From Neoroseomonas alkaliterrae (lineage in GTDB: Bacteria > Pseudomonadota > Alphaproteobacteria > Acetobacterales > Acetobacteraceae), in assembly GCF_014199195.1 (NCBI RefSeq), contig NZ_JACIJE010000013.1, positions 18,140 to 82,139 of the forward strand: a stretch of DNA of 64,000 nt. The letters are read 5' to 3'. The translations under genes and the position numbers were made by a program. Positions within the stretch are counted from its first letter, which is position 1. The number at the start of each line of letters is the position of its first letter. The notes below the pieces were generated by a model that was given only the letters and a program-made list of their open reading frames with translations, was not told where the DNA came from and did not search any database. Shown in pieces: positions 17,782 through 27,807 of the stretch.

Positions 17782-18314
17782 TGCTCTGGCCCCGGCTCGC
17801 CCGCGCCCTGCTCGCGAAGCCGCTGACCGACCCGGCGGTGGCCGCGCCCGCGGAAACCGTCGCGGCACTCGCCGAGCGGCTGGCCGCCACGGCGCGCGCG
17901 CGGCTCGGGCGCAGCCTCGCGATCCGCGAGGTGGATTCCGGTTCCTGCAACGGCTGCGAGCTCGAGGTGAACGCGCTGCAGAACGTCGCCTACGACCTCG
18001 AGCGGTTCGGGCTGCGCTTCGTCGCCTCCCCGAAGCATGCCGACGTGCTGCTGGTCACCGGCCCGGCCTGCCGCAACATGGCCGAGGCGATGGAGCGCGC
18101 GCTCGCCTGCACGCCCGAGCCGCGCTGGGTGGTGGCGGCCGGCGACTGCGCGGTGGATGGCGGCGTGTTCAAGGCCAGCTACGCGACGCATGGCGGCGTC
18201 GGCGCGGTGCTGCCGGTGGACCTGCTGATCCCGGGATGCCCGCCGAGCCCGGCACAACTGCTCGAGGGGCTGCTGGCGCTGCTCGAGGCCGAGGCGGAGC
18301 CGCGCAAAAAATAG
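17781..18314 (+). CDS. hyfI: HyfI/NuoB-like small subunit
   Basis: The [4Fe-4S]-binding small subunit (177 residues) corresponding to HyfI/HycG and complex I NuoB. The four cluster-binding cysteines are in place: SGSCNGCELEV (two, with the second ligand pattern CxxCE), GPACRNMAEAM and GCPPSPAQLLEG, plus AAGDCAVDGG. It thus probably keeps the N2-type cluster even though the large subunit lost nickel. No 8Fe-8S HyfH/NuoI-type subunit is found in the operon. The ATG at 17781 has CCGGAGG about 8 bases upstream. It closes the operon, with a perfect hairpin at its stop codon. Confidence 0.9.
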   Translation: MLWPRLARALLAKPLTDPAVAAPAETVAALAERLAATARARLGRSLAIREVDSGSCNGCELEVNALQNVAYDLERFGLRFVASPKHADVLLVTGPACRNMAEAMERALACTPEPRWVVAAGDCAVDGGVFKASYATHGGVGAVLPVDLLIPGCPPSPAQLLEGLLALLEAEAEPRKK

Positions 18315-18341
18315 GGCCGGCTGGACGGATCCAGCCGGCCC
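18314..18341 (+). terminator. Hairpin at the end of the hyf-like operon
   Basis: A perfect 12-bp stem (18314-18325 with 18330-18341) and 4-base loop starts at the last base of the hyfI-like stop codon. No T-run follows, but the stem is very stable. A second, 8-bp inverted repeat (18373-18380 with 18394-18401) lies further downstream in the same gap. Confidence 0.55.
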
Positions 18342-18499
18342 ACAGACCCCATCCCGCAGGAGGGGCAGTGCTGCGACGGCCTGCCGGGAATAAGCCGTCG
18401 CGACGCCCCCCTTATCGCCCCTCCGGCCTCACGGCGCCGTGGCAGCGGCCTTAATTTCCTGCAACTATTGGAGAATGGGTGGCCCAAGGGAGGTCCCGC

Positions 18500-19828
18500 A
18501 TGCCCCCACGCATCCTGCGCGCCGTCCTCGCGGTGGCGGCGCTGTGCCTTCTCGCCGCCGCGTGGCCCGGGGCGGCGCTCGCGCAGCAGCGGGTCGCGCT
18601 CGTCGTCGGCAATGGCGCCTACCGCGCCGTGCCGCGCCTCGCCAACCCGGTAGCCGATGCCGAAGCCGTGGCGGAGGCGCTGCGCGCCGCCGGCTTCCGC
18701 ACCGAACTGCTGCGCGATGCCGGCAAGGAAGCCCTCGGGGCCGCGCTGCGCCGCTTCGGCGCGGCGGCGGAGGGCGCCGAGCTCGCGCTGTTCTACTTCG
18801 CCGGCCACGGCATCCAGATCGGCGGGGAGAACCACCTCCTGCCGGTGGATGCGCGCCTCGCCCATGTGCGCGACGTGGACTACGAGCTGGTCGGCGTGCC
18901 GCTGGTGCTGCGGACGATGCAGGGCGCGCGGGCGCGGGTGCTGATCCTTGACGCCTGCCGGGACAACCCGCTGGCGGCGCAGATGCGCGGCCTCAGCGCG
19001 ACGCGCTCGGTCGGCCGCGGGCTCGCGCGGGTCGAGAGCGTGGATCTCGGCACCCTGATCGCCTTCTCGACCAGCCCCGGCGCGGTGGCGCTCGACGGCG
19101 CCGGGCGCAATAGCCCCTTCACCCAGGCGCTGGTCCAGCACCTCGCGACCCCGGGGCTGGAGATCCGCCAGTTGATGACGCGGGTGCGGCGCTCGGTGGT
19201 CGAGGCGACGGGCGGGCAGCAGATCCCGTGGGACAACAGCAGCCTGATCACCGAGGTGGTGCTGCGGCCGGGCCGGGCGCCGGCGGTCGCGGCGGCACCC
19301 CCGCCGCCGGCACCGGCCGTCGCGGCGCCGGCACCGGCGCGGCCCCAGGCGCCAGCCCAGGCGCCGCCTGCCCAGGCCGCCCTCGCGCCCGGCGCCTCGG
19401 CCCGGATCATCGAGGTGGCGACGCGGCAGGGCATCCCCCTGCCCAACCCCATGCCGGCGGTCGCCGCGGCCCGCGGGGCGCATCCGCTGGTCGGCATCTG
19501 GGGCGGCGAGGCGCGCTGGAACCGGGCCGGGCGCACCTACATCCTCGCCGTGCTGTCGGTGGATGCGGCGAGCGGCACGGCGGATGTGCTGATGGGCACC
19601 GGCGCCGGCGTGCCCGGCACCATGGCGTCCGGCTACCCGCCCGGCTGGGCGCGCGTCGCGGCGCGGGTCTCGGGCGGGACGCTGCGCTGGCAGGACGAGC
19701 GGGGCGACCTCTACGAGGCCCGGCGGACGGATTTCTTCGGCGAGCTCGTCGAGATCAAGCACACGCGGATCGGCGGCGCGCGTGTCGGCAACCCGAGCGG
19801 CGAGATCGCGCTGCCGCGGCTCGAATAG
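18500..19828 (+). CDS. Secreted caspase-family (peptidase C14) protein
   Basis: A 442-residue protein with an N-terminal signal peptide (hydrophobic residues about 8-27, cleavage likely after ALA, before QQRVALVVGNGAY). The caspase p20-like domain has His103 in YFAGHGIQIGG and Cys153 in ILDACRDNPL, the standard catalytic dyad. A Pro/Ala-rich linker (residues about 255-300) leads to a C-terminal domain of about 130 residues. That domain is rich in predicted beta strands (VGIWGGEARWNRAGRTYILAV) and I do not recognise it. Start chosen at 18500 with AAGGGAGG 6 bases upstream. A single gene between the hyf-like operon and DUF1489; target unknown. Confidence 0.9.
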   Translation: MPPRILRAVLAVAALCLLAAAWPGAALAQQRVALVVGNGAYRAVPRLANPVADAEAVAEALRAAGFRTELLRDAGKEALGAALRRFGAAAEGAELALFYFAGHGIQIGGENHLLPVDARLAHVRDVDYELVGVPLVLRTMQGARARVLILDACRDNPLAAQMRGLSATRSVGRGLARVESVDLGTLIAFSTSPGAVALDGAGRNSPFTQALVQHLATPGLEIRQLMTRVRRSVVEATGGQQIPWDNSSLITEVVLRPGRAPAVAAAPPPPAPAVAAPAPARPQAPAQAPPAQAALAPGASARIIEVATRQGIPLPNPMPAVAAARGAHPLVGIWGGEARWNRAGRTYILAVLSVDAASGTADVLMGTGAGVPGTMASGYPPGWARVAARVSGGTLRWQDERGDLYEARRTDFFGELVEIKHTRIGGARVGNPSGEIALPRLE

Positions 19829-19837
19829 CGGCCGCGC

Positions 19838-20263
19838 TCAGATCAGGCAGAGCTCGGCGAGGTCCTTGCGCAGCCGGGGCGGCAGGCGATCGAGGCCGAG
19901 GGCCGCGGGGCGCTCGCGCGCCACATCCGGCGGCGCTTCCTCGGGCTTGAGGTAGCGCCAGCCCTGGAAGGGCTTCACCGGCCGGGCCTCGACCGGGACC
20001 AGGGTGGGGTCGAGCAGAAGCGCCGCGCAGGGCACGCCCTCGTCCCATTCCTCCTCCCGGATGCCGAGGATGCGCTGGCGCACCCGCACGAAGCCGGCCA
20101 CCACCCAGTAGATGGAGCCTCCGGCCGTGACCTCCTCGATGCGCTTGGGGAACATGCGCGTCCAGGCGCGCAGCGGCGGGTCCGTGCGCAGCCGCTCCTG
20201 CTGGATGGCCGCAAGTTGCGCGACGTCCTTGGGCCCGACGGAGAGCTTGATGAGGTGCAGCAC
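19838..20263 (-). CDS. DUF1489 family protein
   Basis: A 141-residue protein of the alphaproteobacterial DUF1489 family, function unknown. Visible family segments are [13 protein letters not shown] at the N-terminus, [27 protein letters not shown] and [17 protein letters not shown] near the end. No signal peptide or membrane helix is seen. The GTG at 20261-20263 directly before LHLIKL is the natural start; the frame remains open upstream only antisense to the chemoreceptor leader. Divergent from the chemoreceptor gene. Confidence 0.85.
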   Translation of the reverse strand: MLHLIKLSVGPKDVAQLAAIQQERLRTDPPLRAWTRMFPKRIEEVTAGGSIYWVVAGFVRVRQRILGIREEEWDEGVPCAALLLDPTLVPVEARPVKPFQGWRYLKPEEAPPDVARERPAALGLDRLPPRLRKDLAELCLI

Positions 20264-20393
20264 GCCCCTGCATGTCGCACCCGGCCCGGAGTCGGCAAGG
20301 GGCAAGGCTCGGTCGGGCGGCATCCCCGCCGCTTCACCGCGGCTTAAGGCAGGCGCCGGCAGGATGCGCCGTCCCGACCTGCACGAGGCCCCT

Positions 20394-22715
20394 ATGCGCG
20401 CATTCCAGAACCTGTCCGTCGGCCTGAAACTCGCCACCGCCGGCCTGCTCACGCTCCTGATGCTCGGCGGGATCATCGGCACCGTCGTCCTGACCGGAGA
20501 GGAGCTTTCCGCGACCGTGGCGCGGCAGGAGCGGCTCAGCGAGGCGAGCCGGCTGCTGACCCAGGCGACGAGCGCCGCCTCCGGCGCGCCCTTCCGCGAG
20601 CGGATGGTGCTCGGAGCGAACACCGCGCAGGAGGTGGAGGCGGCGCGCGAGGGCGCGGCCGCGGCGCTGGCCGCGACGGTGCGCGACACCCGCCGCGCCG
20701 CGGAGATCGCGGGCGACCCCGCGGCCGCCGCAGCACTGGCCCGCGTCGCTGAGGATGCCGAGGCCTACGGCACCGCGATCGCCGCACAGGCACAGGAGCG
20801 CCTGGCCGTGCTGCGCGCGCGCGACGAGGTCTTCTTCGCGCGGACCGCCGAATACGACCAGTCCTTCGAGAGCGCGAACGCGACGATCGAGTTCGACCTC
20901 TCCGGCGAATTGCGGGAGGATGTGCGGGCGCGCTTCACCACCTTCCATCAAGGCGTGAACGACATGCGCGCCTCGACGCTGCGCTACCTCGCCACCGGGG
21001 ACGCGGCGCAGGCGCAGCGCGCGCGGCGGGCGGCGGCGCAGGCGCGCGTGCACATGCGCGGCGCCATCTCGGCCATCGGCGGCAATGCGCGCGCGAAGGA
21101 GGAGCTGGAGCGCATCGGCCGGCTCGCCGAGCAGGCGGCGGAAGGGGCCTTCGCGGCCATCGACACCGGCCTCGCGCTCGCGCGGATGACCGAGGAGCAG
21201 GCGCGGCCGGCGCGCGAGCGGATGCTGGAGGCGGTCGCCGCCGCCAATGCCCGCCTGCACGAGCTCAACGCCGCGGCGGGGGATGCGGTCTCCTCCGCCC
21301 TGACCGGGCAGACCCGCACGGTGCTGGGCACGGCGGCGGCGATCGCGCTGGTCCTGCTGCTCGCCGCCGTGGTGCTCTCGCGCAGCATCGGCGCGCCGCT
21401 CGGCCGCATGGCGACGACCATCACGGCGATCGCACGCGGCGATGCCGGCGTGACCGTGAGCGACCGCGGCCGGCGCGACGAGATCGGGCGCATCGCCGAG
21501 GCGGTGGAGGAGCTGCGCAGCACGGTCGGCGAGGCGTTCCGCCGTGGCCAGATCATCGAGCAGATCCCGATCGGCGTGATGATCGCGGACCCGAAGGACG
21601 GGTTCCGCATCAGCTACGCCAACGCCTTCTCGATGGACCTCGTCCGCCAGATCGAGGACCACATGCCCGTCAAGGCCGGCGAGGTGATGGGCCAGTCCAT
21701 CGACATGTTCCACAGGAACCCGGGGCGCATCCGCGCCATGCTCGCCGACCCGGCGAATCTTCCGCACAAGGCGCGGGTGCGCATGGGGCCGGAGACCCTT
21801 GATCTCACCGTCACTGCCGTGCGCGATGCCTCCGGCGCCTATGCCGGGGCGCTGCTCGCCTGGCACCGCGTGACCGAGCAGGCGCGGCTCGCCGACACCT
21901 TCGAGGCCGATATCGGCGCCGTGGTGAACTCGGTGGCCAGCGCCGCGACGCAGCTCCAGGAAGCGGCGCAGAGCCTGACCGAGGCCGCCGCCGGCGCGGG
22001 CCGCGAGGCGCTCGCCGTCTCCGAGGCCGGGATGCAGGCCAATGCCGATGTCCAGGCGGTCGCCGCCGCCGCCGAGGAGATGGCCGCCTCCGTCGAGGAG
22101 ATCACCCGGCGCGTCGCCGAGGCCGCCGAGGTCGCCCGCCAGGCGGTGGCCGAGGCCAAGGCGACGGATGCGACCGTGCGCGGCCTCGCCGAGGCGGCCT
22201 CGCGCATCGGCGACGTGGTGCGCCTGATCGGCGAGATCGCGGGCCAGACCAACCTGCTCGCGCTGAACGCGACGATCGAGGCCGCCCGCGCGGGCGAGGC
22301 CGGCAAGGGCTTCGCCGTGGTGGCGAGCGAGGTGAAGAACCTCGCCGGCCAGACCGCCAAGGCGACCGAGGAGATCGGCCGCCAGATCGCGGAGATGCAG
22401 GGCGTCACGACCCAGGCGGTGGACGCCATCCGCGCCATCGGCACCACGGTGGACCGCACCAGCGACATCGCCACCGCCATCGCCGCCGCGGTGGAGGAGC
22501 AGGGGGCGACCACGCGCGAGATCGCGCGCAGCGCCGCGCAGGTCGCCCAGGCGACCGAGACGGTGGCCCGCCGGATCGAGGGGATCCGCTCGGCCGCCGA
22601 AGCAACCGGCGGGTCGGCGGGGGCCGTGCTTCAGGCCTCCGGCGTGCTTTCCGGCGATTCGGCGACGCTGCGCGAGCGCGCCGAGGGCTTCCTGCGGGCC
22701 ATCCGCGCCGCGTGA
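20394..22715 (+). CDS. Methyl-accepting chemotaxis protein with PAS domain
   Basis: A 773-residue inner-membrane receptor. Domains in order: membrane helix about 13-34, periplasmic helical sensor region about 35-305, second helix about 310-332, HAMP about 333-385, a cytoplasmic PAS domain about 385-500 ([14 protein letters not shown]...ISYANAF), and a methyl-accepting signalling domain. The signalling hairpin is near residue 620 ([28 protein letters not shown]). There is no C-terminal CheR-binding pentapeptide. The PAS between HAMP and signalling domain suggests it combines an external signal with an internal one, such as redox or a ligand. Start at ATG 20394 with GAGG 5 bases before. No other chemotaxis genes are nearby. 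Confidence 0.93.
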   Translation: MRAFQNLSVGLKLATAGLLTLLMLGGIIGTVVLTGEELSATVARQERLSEASRLLTQATSAASGAPFRERMVLGANTAQEVEAAREGAAAALAATVRDTRRAAEIAGDPAAAAALARVAEDAEAYGTAIAAQAQERLAVLRARDEVFFARTAEYDQSFESANATIEFDLSGELREDVRARFTTFHQGVNDMRASTLRYLATGDAAQAQRARRAAAQARVHMRGAISAIGGNARAKEELERIGRLAEQAAEGAFAAIDTGLALARMTEEQARPARERMLEAVAAANARLHELNAAAGDAVSSALTGQTRTVLGTAAAIALVLLLAAVVLSRSIGAPLGRMATTITAIARGDAGVTVSDRGRRDEIGRIAEAVEELRSTVGEAFRRGQIIEQIPIGVMIADPKDGFRISYANAFSMDLVRQIEDHMPVKAGEVMGQSIDMFHRNPGRIRAMLADPANLPHKARVRMGPETLDLTVTAVRDASGAYAGALLAWHRVTEQARLADTFEADIGAVVNSVASAATQLQEAAQSLTEAAAGAGREALAVSEAGMQANADVQAVAAAAEEMAASVEEITRRVAEAAEVARQAVAEAKATDATVRGLAEAASRIGDVVRLIGEIAGQTNLLALNATIEAARAGEAGKGFAVVASEVKNLAGQTAKATEEIGRQIAEMQGVTTQAVDAIRAIGTTVDRTSDIATAIAAAVEEQGATTREIARSAAQVAQATETVARRIEGIRSAAEATGGSAGAVLQASGVLSGDSATLRERAEGFLRAIRAA

Positions 22716-22807
22716 TGGTTGCGCGCCCGTCGCGGGTGGCGGTTTGCCCTCCCCGCGACGGCGCCGCGCCTGCTACAGCACGCCTGCAATCTCGGGCAGG
22801 AGTGGTG

Positions 22808-23863
<1,056 letters not shown>

Positions 23864-23875
23864 TCCGCGCGCCCT

Positions 23876-24742
23876 TCAGCGCCTGCGGCCCGGCCGGGCG
23901 ATCAGCAGGCCCGCCGCGGCGATCAGCGCGCAGCCCGCGAGGCCGAAGCCGTCCGGCACGCGACCGAACAGCGCCGCATCGAGGCCGAGCGCGAAGACGA
24001 TCCGCGAATAGTGCCAGGGCGCGAGGCCCGAGACCTCCGCCCGCCGCACCGCGCCGGCGAGGCAGAGCAGCGCCGCGGTCTGCACCGCCGTGTAGAGCAG
24101 CACGAGGACCAGCCCCGCGAGGTCCGGCCAAACCCAGAGAAATGGCATGGCGGGGCCGAGCATCGCCACGCCGACCAGCGCGCCCTGCAGCGTCGCGTCG
24201 CGCTCGGTCGCGACATCGCGGATGCGGCGCGTGAGCACCTGGTAGAGCGCATAGATGAGGGCCGCCGCCACCGGCACCGCAGCCGCCCAGGTGAACAGCT
24301 CCCCGCCCGGGCGCACCACCAGCAGCATGCCGGCGAAGCCGATGCCGACAGCGGCCCAGCGCCGGCCGTCCACGCGCTCGCCCAGCACCAGCGCGCCCAG
24401 CGCCACCAGGATGACCGGCGCGGTGAAGCCGAGCGCGGAAGCCTCCGTCACCGGGACCAGCGCATAGCCGAGCACGGCGATGGTGGTGGACAGGATCAGC
24501 GCGGCGGCGGCAAGGCGCTGGTCCCGTGCCCGCTGGGGCGCGAGCAGCCGCCGCACCGCGCCGCCGGGGTCGGGCAGCAGCGGCAGCAGCGCGGCGGCCG
24601 CGGCGAGCACCACGAGGGAGCGAAGGAAGGTGATCTGCACCGGATCGAGGCTCGCCGAGAGCAGCTTCGCGATCGCGTAGCCCAGCGTGTAGAGCGCACC
24701 CGCCGCGAGCGTCAGCAGGATGGCGAGCGCGTCGCGGCTCAC
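23876..24742 (-). CDS. EamA/DMT-family transporter
   Basis: A ten-helix inner-membrane protein of 288 residues built from two EamA repeats, the drug/metabolite transporter layout. Family features are the N-terminal YTLGYAIAKLLS helix, ASALGFTAPVILVALGALVLGERVDGRRW at the end of the first repeat, and GCALIAAAGLLIARPGRRR at the end of the second. Substrate unknown. Its start overlaps the stop of the upstream TRIC-type gene by four bases, so the two are cotranscribed and probably cotranslated. Confidence 0.9.
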   Translation of the reverse strand: MSRDALAILLTLAAGALYTLGYAIAKLLSASLDPVQITFLRSLVVLAAAAALLPLLPDPGGAVRRLLAPQRARDQRLAAAALILSTTIAVLGYALVPVTEASALGFTAPVILVALGALVLGERVDGRRWAAVGIGFAGMLLVVRPGGELFTWAAAVPVAAALIYALYQVLTRRIRDVATERDATLQGALVGVAMLGPAMPFLWVWPDLAGLVLVLLYTAVQTAALLCLAGAVRRAEVSGLAPWHYSRIVFALGLDAALFGRVPDGFGLAGCALIAAAGLLIARPGRRR

Positions 24743-25377
24743 CGGCGGTCCGGGTAGTCGCGGCCCGGCCGCGCGCGATAGGCCGGCAGCGACCAGCCGG
24801 CGAGGATCGCCGCCGCGCGCGCGCCGAAGGCGACGAGGCCGCCGAGGCTGATCGCGGCATCGCGGCCGAGCCCCGCATCCAGCGCCATGACGAACACCGC
24901 AGCACCCAGCGCCGCGGCGGTGGCGTAGATCTCGCGGCGCAGGACCAGAGGGATCTCGGCGCAGACGATGTCGCGCAGGATGCCGCCCGCGGTCGCGGTC
25001 ACGGTGCCCATCAGCACCGCCACCCAGGGCGCGGCGCCGGCGCGCTGCGCGGCCTCGGCCCCGAGCACGGCGAAGAGGCCGAGGCCGACGGCATCGGCCC
25101 AGAGCAGCACGATGAAGCGCCGCTCGATTAGATGCGCGGTGAAGAAGACGACGAGGGCAAGGCCCGCCGCCAGCGCCACCATGCCCGGCGCATCCAGCCA
25201 GAAGACGGGCCGGTCGAGGATCACGTCGCGCACGGTGCCGCCGCCGAAGGCGCAGAGGCAGGCGACCAGCATGAAGCCGACCGGGTCGAGCTGCTTGCGC
25301 GAGGCGCTGAGCGCGCCGGCGATGGCCAGCACCGCGACGGCGGCCCAGGTCAGGGCGGCGAGCAGGTCGTCAAGCAT
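24739..25377 (-). CDS. Trimeric intracellular cation channel (TRIC/UPF0126) family protein
   Basis: A 212-residue membrane protein with about seven helices and two related halves. Each half carries the family glycine-rich motif: AFGGGTVRDVILDRPVFWL in the first and TATAGGILRDIVCAEIPLVLRREIYA in the second. Prokaryotic homologues form trimeric potassium-permeable channels. It shares a 4-base overlap with the downstream EamA-type gene; the upstream MFS gene ends 27 bases before its start. Confidence 0.92.
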   Translation of the reverse strand: MLDDLLAALTWAAVAVLAIAGALSASRKQLDPVGFMLVACLCAFGGGTVRDVILDRPVFWLDAPGMVALAAGLALVVFFTAHLIERRFIVLLWADAVGLGLFAVLGAEAAQRAGAAPWVAVLMGTVTATAGGILRDIVCAEIPLVLRREIYATAAALGAAVFVMALDAGLGRDAAISLGGLVAFGARAAAILAGWSLPAYRARPGRDYPDRR

Positions 25378-25404
25378 GGCGCGGCCGCCCGCGCCCGGCG
25401 CGCC

Positions 25405-26646
25405 TCATTCCGCCGCCACCGGCGCCCGCCGCCGGCTGCGGGCCTCGGCCTGCGCCGAGCCGGCGCAGAGCAGCGACAGCGCGAGCAGGGCCGCGACCAC
25501 CGGCAGCACCAGCCCCGGCTGACCGAAATCGATCAGCAGCCCGAGCGGGACCGGCGTGATCGCCCCGCCGAGCGGCAGCCCCGAGGAGACGAAGCCGAAG
25601 ACCTTGCCGATCTCGCCCGGCGGCGAGGCGTCCTTGAGCATCACGTCGCGCGGCGTGCGCGAGGCGCCCATCGCCAGCCCGCCGAGCAGCCCGACGACCG
25701 GCAGCAGCATCTCGGGCAGCGGCATGAGGCCGAGCATCAGGATCATGGCGATGGCGAAGCCGGTCAGCACGATGACGAAGCCGATCAGGTTGCGGCTCGT
25801 GCGGTCCACGATCCAGCCGCCCACCAGCGTCCCGGAGGTCGCGCCGACCATGTAGCCGGTCAGCACCATGGAGGCGACGGCGACCGGCGTGCCCCAGAGC
25901 TGGCCGAGCACCGTGATCACGAAGGCCTGGATCCCCGAGCCCGCCATGGAGGAGAGCAGGAAGAAGCCGAAGAACAGCAGGATCGGCCGCGAGAGCAGCA
26001 ATTGCCGACCGCTCGGCGCGTCCGTCGCGCGCGCCTTGGGCTTGGCCTGGTCGCGCAGGATGCGGCTCTGCACCAGGATCGCGAGCACCACCGGCACGCC
26101 GAGCAGCCCGACCGCCAGCAGCGCCCCGCGCCAGCCGATCAGCGCGGCGAGCAGCGCGATCACCGGCGGCGCGAGGGCGAAGCCGAGATTGCCGGTGAAG
26201 GTGTGCAGCGCGAAGGCGCGGCCCATGCGCGACTTGTCGATCGAACCGGCGAGGATCGCGTAGTCGGCCGGGTGGATCACCGAGTTGCCGATGCCCGAGA
26301 GCACCGCGAGCACCCAGATGGCCCAGATGCCCGGGGCCGCCGCCATGGCGGCGATGGAGAGCGCCATCAGCAGCGTCCCGCCGACCAGGAAGGGCCTGGC
26401 GCCGTAACGGTCCACCCAGAAGCCGACCGGCGTCTGCAGCAGGGCGGTGGTGCCCGACATCAGCGCGACCGCGAGGCCGAGCTCCGCGAAGGAGGCGCCG
26501 AACTCCTCCCGCCAGATCAGGAACAGGGGCGGCAGGCACAGGACGTAGAAATGCGACAGGAAATGCCCGGTCCCGATCAGGGCGATGATGCGGGCGTCCT
26601 GCCCGGCGGTGGCGCCGGACGGAAGGGGCTGCGTCTCGGCGGACAT
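25405..26646 (-). CDS. MFS transporter
   Basis: A 413-residue major facilitator superfamily permease with about 12 hydrophobic segments. The cytoplasmic loop between helices 2 and 3 reads GFWVDRYGARPFLVGG, a version of the GxxxDRxGR(K/R) motif; a second copy, GGWIVDRTSRN, is in the C-terminal half. A sugar-phosphate or drug efflux role is possible, but the substrate is unknown. Start chosen at 26646 (MSAETQPLPSG). The frame stays open upstream but the added residues are proline/arginine rich and overlap the sdh promoter region. Divergent from sdhC and first in a minus-strand run with the TRIC and EamA genes. Confidence 0.9.
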   Translation of the reverse strand: MSAETQPLPSGATAGQDARIIALIGTGHFLSHFYVLCLPPLFLIWREEFGASFAELGLAVALMSGTTALLQTPVGFWVDRYGARPFLVGGTLLMALSIAAMAAAPGIWAIWVLAVLSGIGNSVIHPADYAILAGSIDKSRMGRAFALHTFTGNLGFALAPPVIALLAALIGWRGALLAVGLLGVPVVLAILVQSRILRDQAKPKARATDAPSGRQLLLSRPILLFFGFFLLSSMAGSGIQAFVITVLGQLWGTPVAVASMVLTGYMVGATSGTLVGGWIVDRTSRNLIGFVIVLTGFAIAMILMLGLMPLPEMLLPVVGLLGGLAMGASRTPRDVMLKDASPPGEIGKVFGFVSSGLPLGGAITPVPLGLLIDFGQPGLVLPVVAALLALSLLCAGSAQAEARSRRRAPVAAE

Positions 26647-26761
26647 GGCGCGGCCTTGCAGGGTGGTCTTGGGTGCAACGCTGCGCCCGCGGGGCCGCCC
26701 GGTCAACGTGGCAGGGGCGCGGTGCGGGCGTGGCCGTGCCCGCCCCGCATCCCGCCGCGAT

Positions 26762-26790
26762 TTGACGCTGTCCCGCGCCGCACCATACAA
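26762..26790 (+). promoter_or_regulatory. Putative sigma-70 promoter of sdhCDAB
   Basis: TTGACG (26762-26767) and ATACAA (26785-26790) are separated by 17 bases, close to sigma-70 consensus. The site lies in the 211-base gap between the divergent MFS gene and sdhC, about 67 bases before the sdhC start. Confidence 0.5.
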
Positions 26791-26857
26791 GGGGCGCCAC
26801 GAAGGCCGGCCCCCGGCTCGGGGACGGGGCAAGCGGCCGCCTGGAGTGTACGGACCC

Positions 26858-27304
26858 ATGTCCAAGATCACCGACACGCGGGAGGCCGTCATGGTCGGCC
26901 GCCGGTCGGACGGCAGCCTCGTCCGCCGCCCGCTTTCGCCGCACCTGCAGGCCTATGACATGCTGCAGATGACGAGCGCCCTCTCCATCACCCACCGCAT
27001 CACCGGCGTCGTCTGGTCGGTCGGGCTCGTCTTCCTGGTCTGGTGGCTGCTGGCCGCCGCCTCGGGGGAGGCGGCCTTCAACGGCGTGATGTGGTTCCTC
27101 GGCTCCTTCGTGGGCGTGATCGGGCTGATGGGGCTGACGGCCGCGGCCTGGTATCACACGCTCGCCGGCATCCGGCATCTCTACTGGGATTCCGGGCGCG
27201 GCTTCGACCTGCCGACCACCTATCTCACGGGCCGGGCGGTGCTGATCGGCACCGCGGCGCTGACGGCGCTGACCTGGCTCATCATGCTCATCGCCTGGAT
27301 CTGA
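26858..27304 (+). CDS. sdhC: Succinate dehydrogenase cytochrome b556 subunit
   Basis: Membrane anchor of complex II (148 residues, three helices) that binds heme b and ubiquinone with SdhD. The family N-terminal motif RPLSPHLQAYDM is present, followed by SITHRITGV. The heme-ligand signature HTLAGIRHLYWDSG sits at the end of helix 2. ATG 26858 has GGAG at 26843-26846, a long 11-base spacing; ATG 26891 (MVGRRSDGS) is the alternative. First gene of sdhCDAB. Confidence 0.95.
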   Translation: MSKITDTREAVMVGRRSDGSLVRRPLSPHLQAYDMLQMTSALSITHRITGVVWSVGLVFLVWWLLAAASGEAAFNGVMWFLGSFVGVIGLMGLTAAAWYHTLAGIRHLYWDSGRGFDLPTTYLTGRAVLIGTAALTALTWLIMLIAWI

Positions 27305-27308
27305 GCCC

Positions 27309-27704
27309 ATGGCCGCGCCGACGATACGCTCCCTCCGCACCCCGCTCGGCCGCGTCCGCGGCCTCGGCGCCGCCCGCGGCGGCACGCATCATTGGTGGAT
27401 GCAGCGCGTCACCTCGATCGCGCTGCTGCCGCTCACGGTCTGGCTGGTGTTCAGCCTCGCGACCATGCCCGACAGCACCTGGCAGCAGGCGACCGCCTGG
27501 ATCGGGCGGCCGTTCAACGCGGTGCTGCTGCTCGCCTTCCTCGCCGCCGCCTTCCACCACACCGCGGCCGGGCTGCAGGTGGTGATCGAGGACTATGTCC
27601 GCGGCGAGATGGCCCGCCTCGGCCTGCTGCTCGCCGTCAAGGGCGTGTGCGTCCTGCTGTGGCTCTCGGCGTCTCTCGCCGTGCTGCGCATCGCGGTCCG
27701 GTAG
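27309..27704 (+). CDS. sdhD: Succinate dehydrogenase membrane anchor subunit
   Basis: Second membrane subunit of complex II, 131 residues with three helices. Recognisable features are [16 protein letters not shown] at the first helix, and [16 protein letters not shown], which carries the heme/quinone-site histidines. It begins 4 bases after the sdhC stop. The 103-base gap to sdhA holds only a TAGCTT element at 27731 and no other gene. Confidence 0.94.
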   Translation: MAAPTIRSLRTPLGRVRGLGAARGGTHHWWMQRVTSIALLPLTVWLVFSLATMPDSTWQQATAWIGRPFNAVLLLAFLAAAFHHTAAGLQVVIEDYVRGEMARLGLLLAVKGVCVLLWLSASLAVLRIAVR

Positions 27705-27807
27705 GCCCTGGCGGGGTCGCCAAGGCTGCCTAGCTTGGGATCATGAGGACATCATCGCGGGCCGGAGGGCGCATTCCCCGCCGCGCGGAACGAACGAGAC
27801 GGAAGCG

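Noticed and set aside
16206..18314. Calling the hyf-like operon a functional [NiFe] hydrogenase
   Set aside because: Both CxxC pairs needed for the metal centre are absent from the large subunit, so only a relative of hydrogenase is supported.
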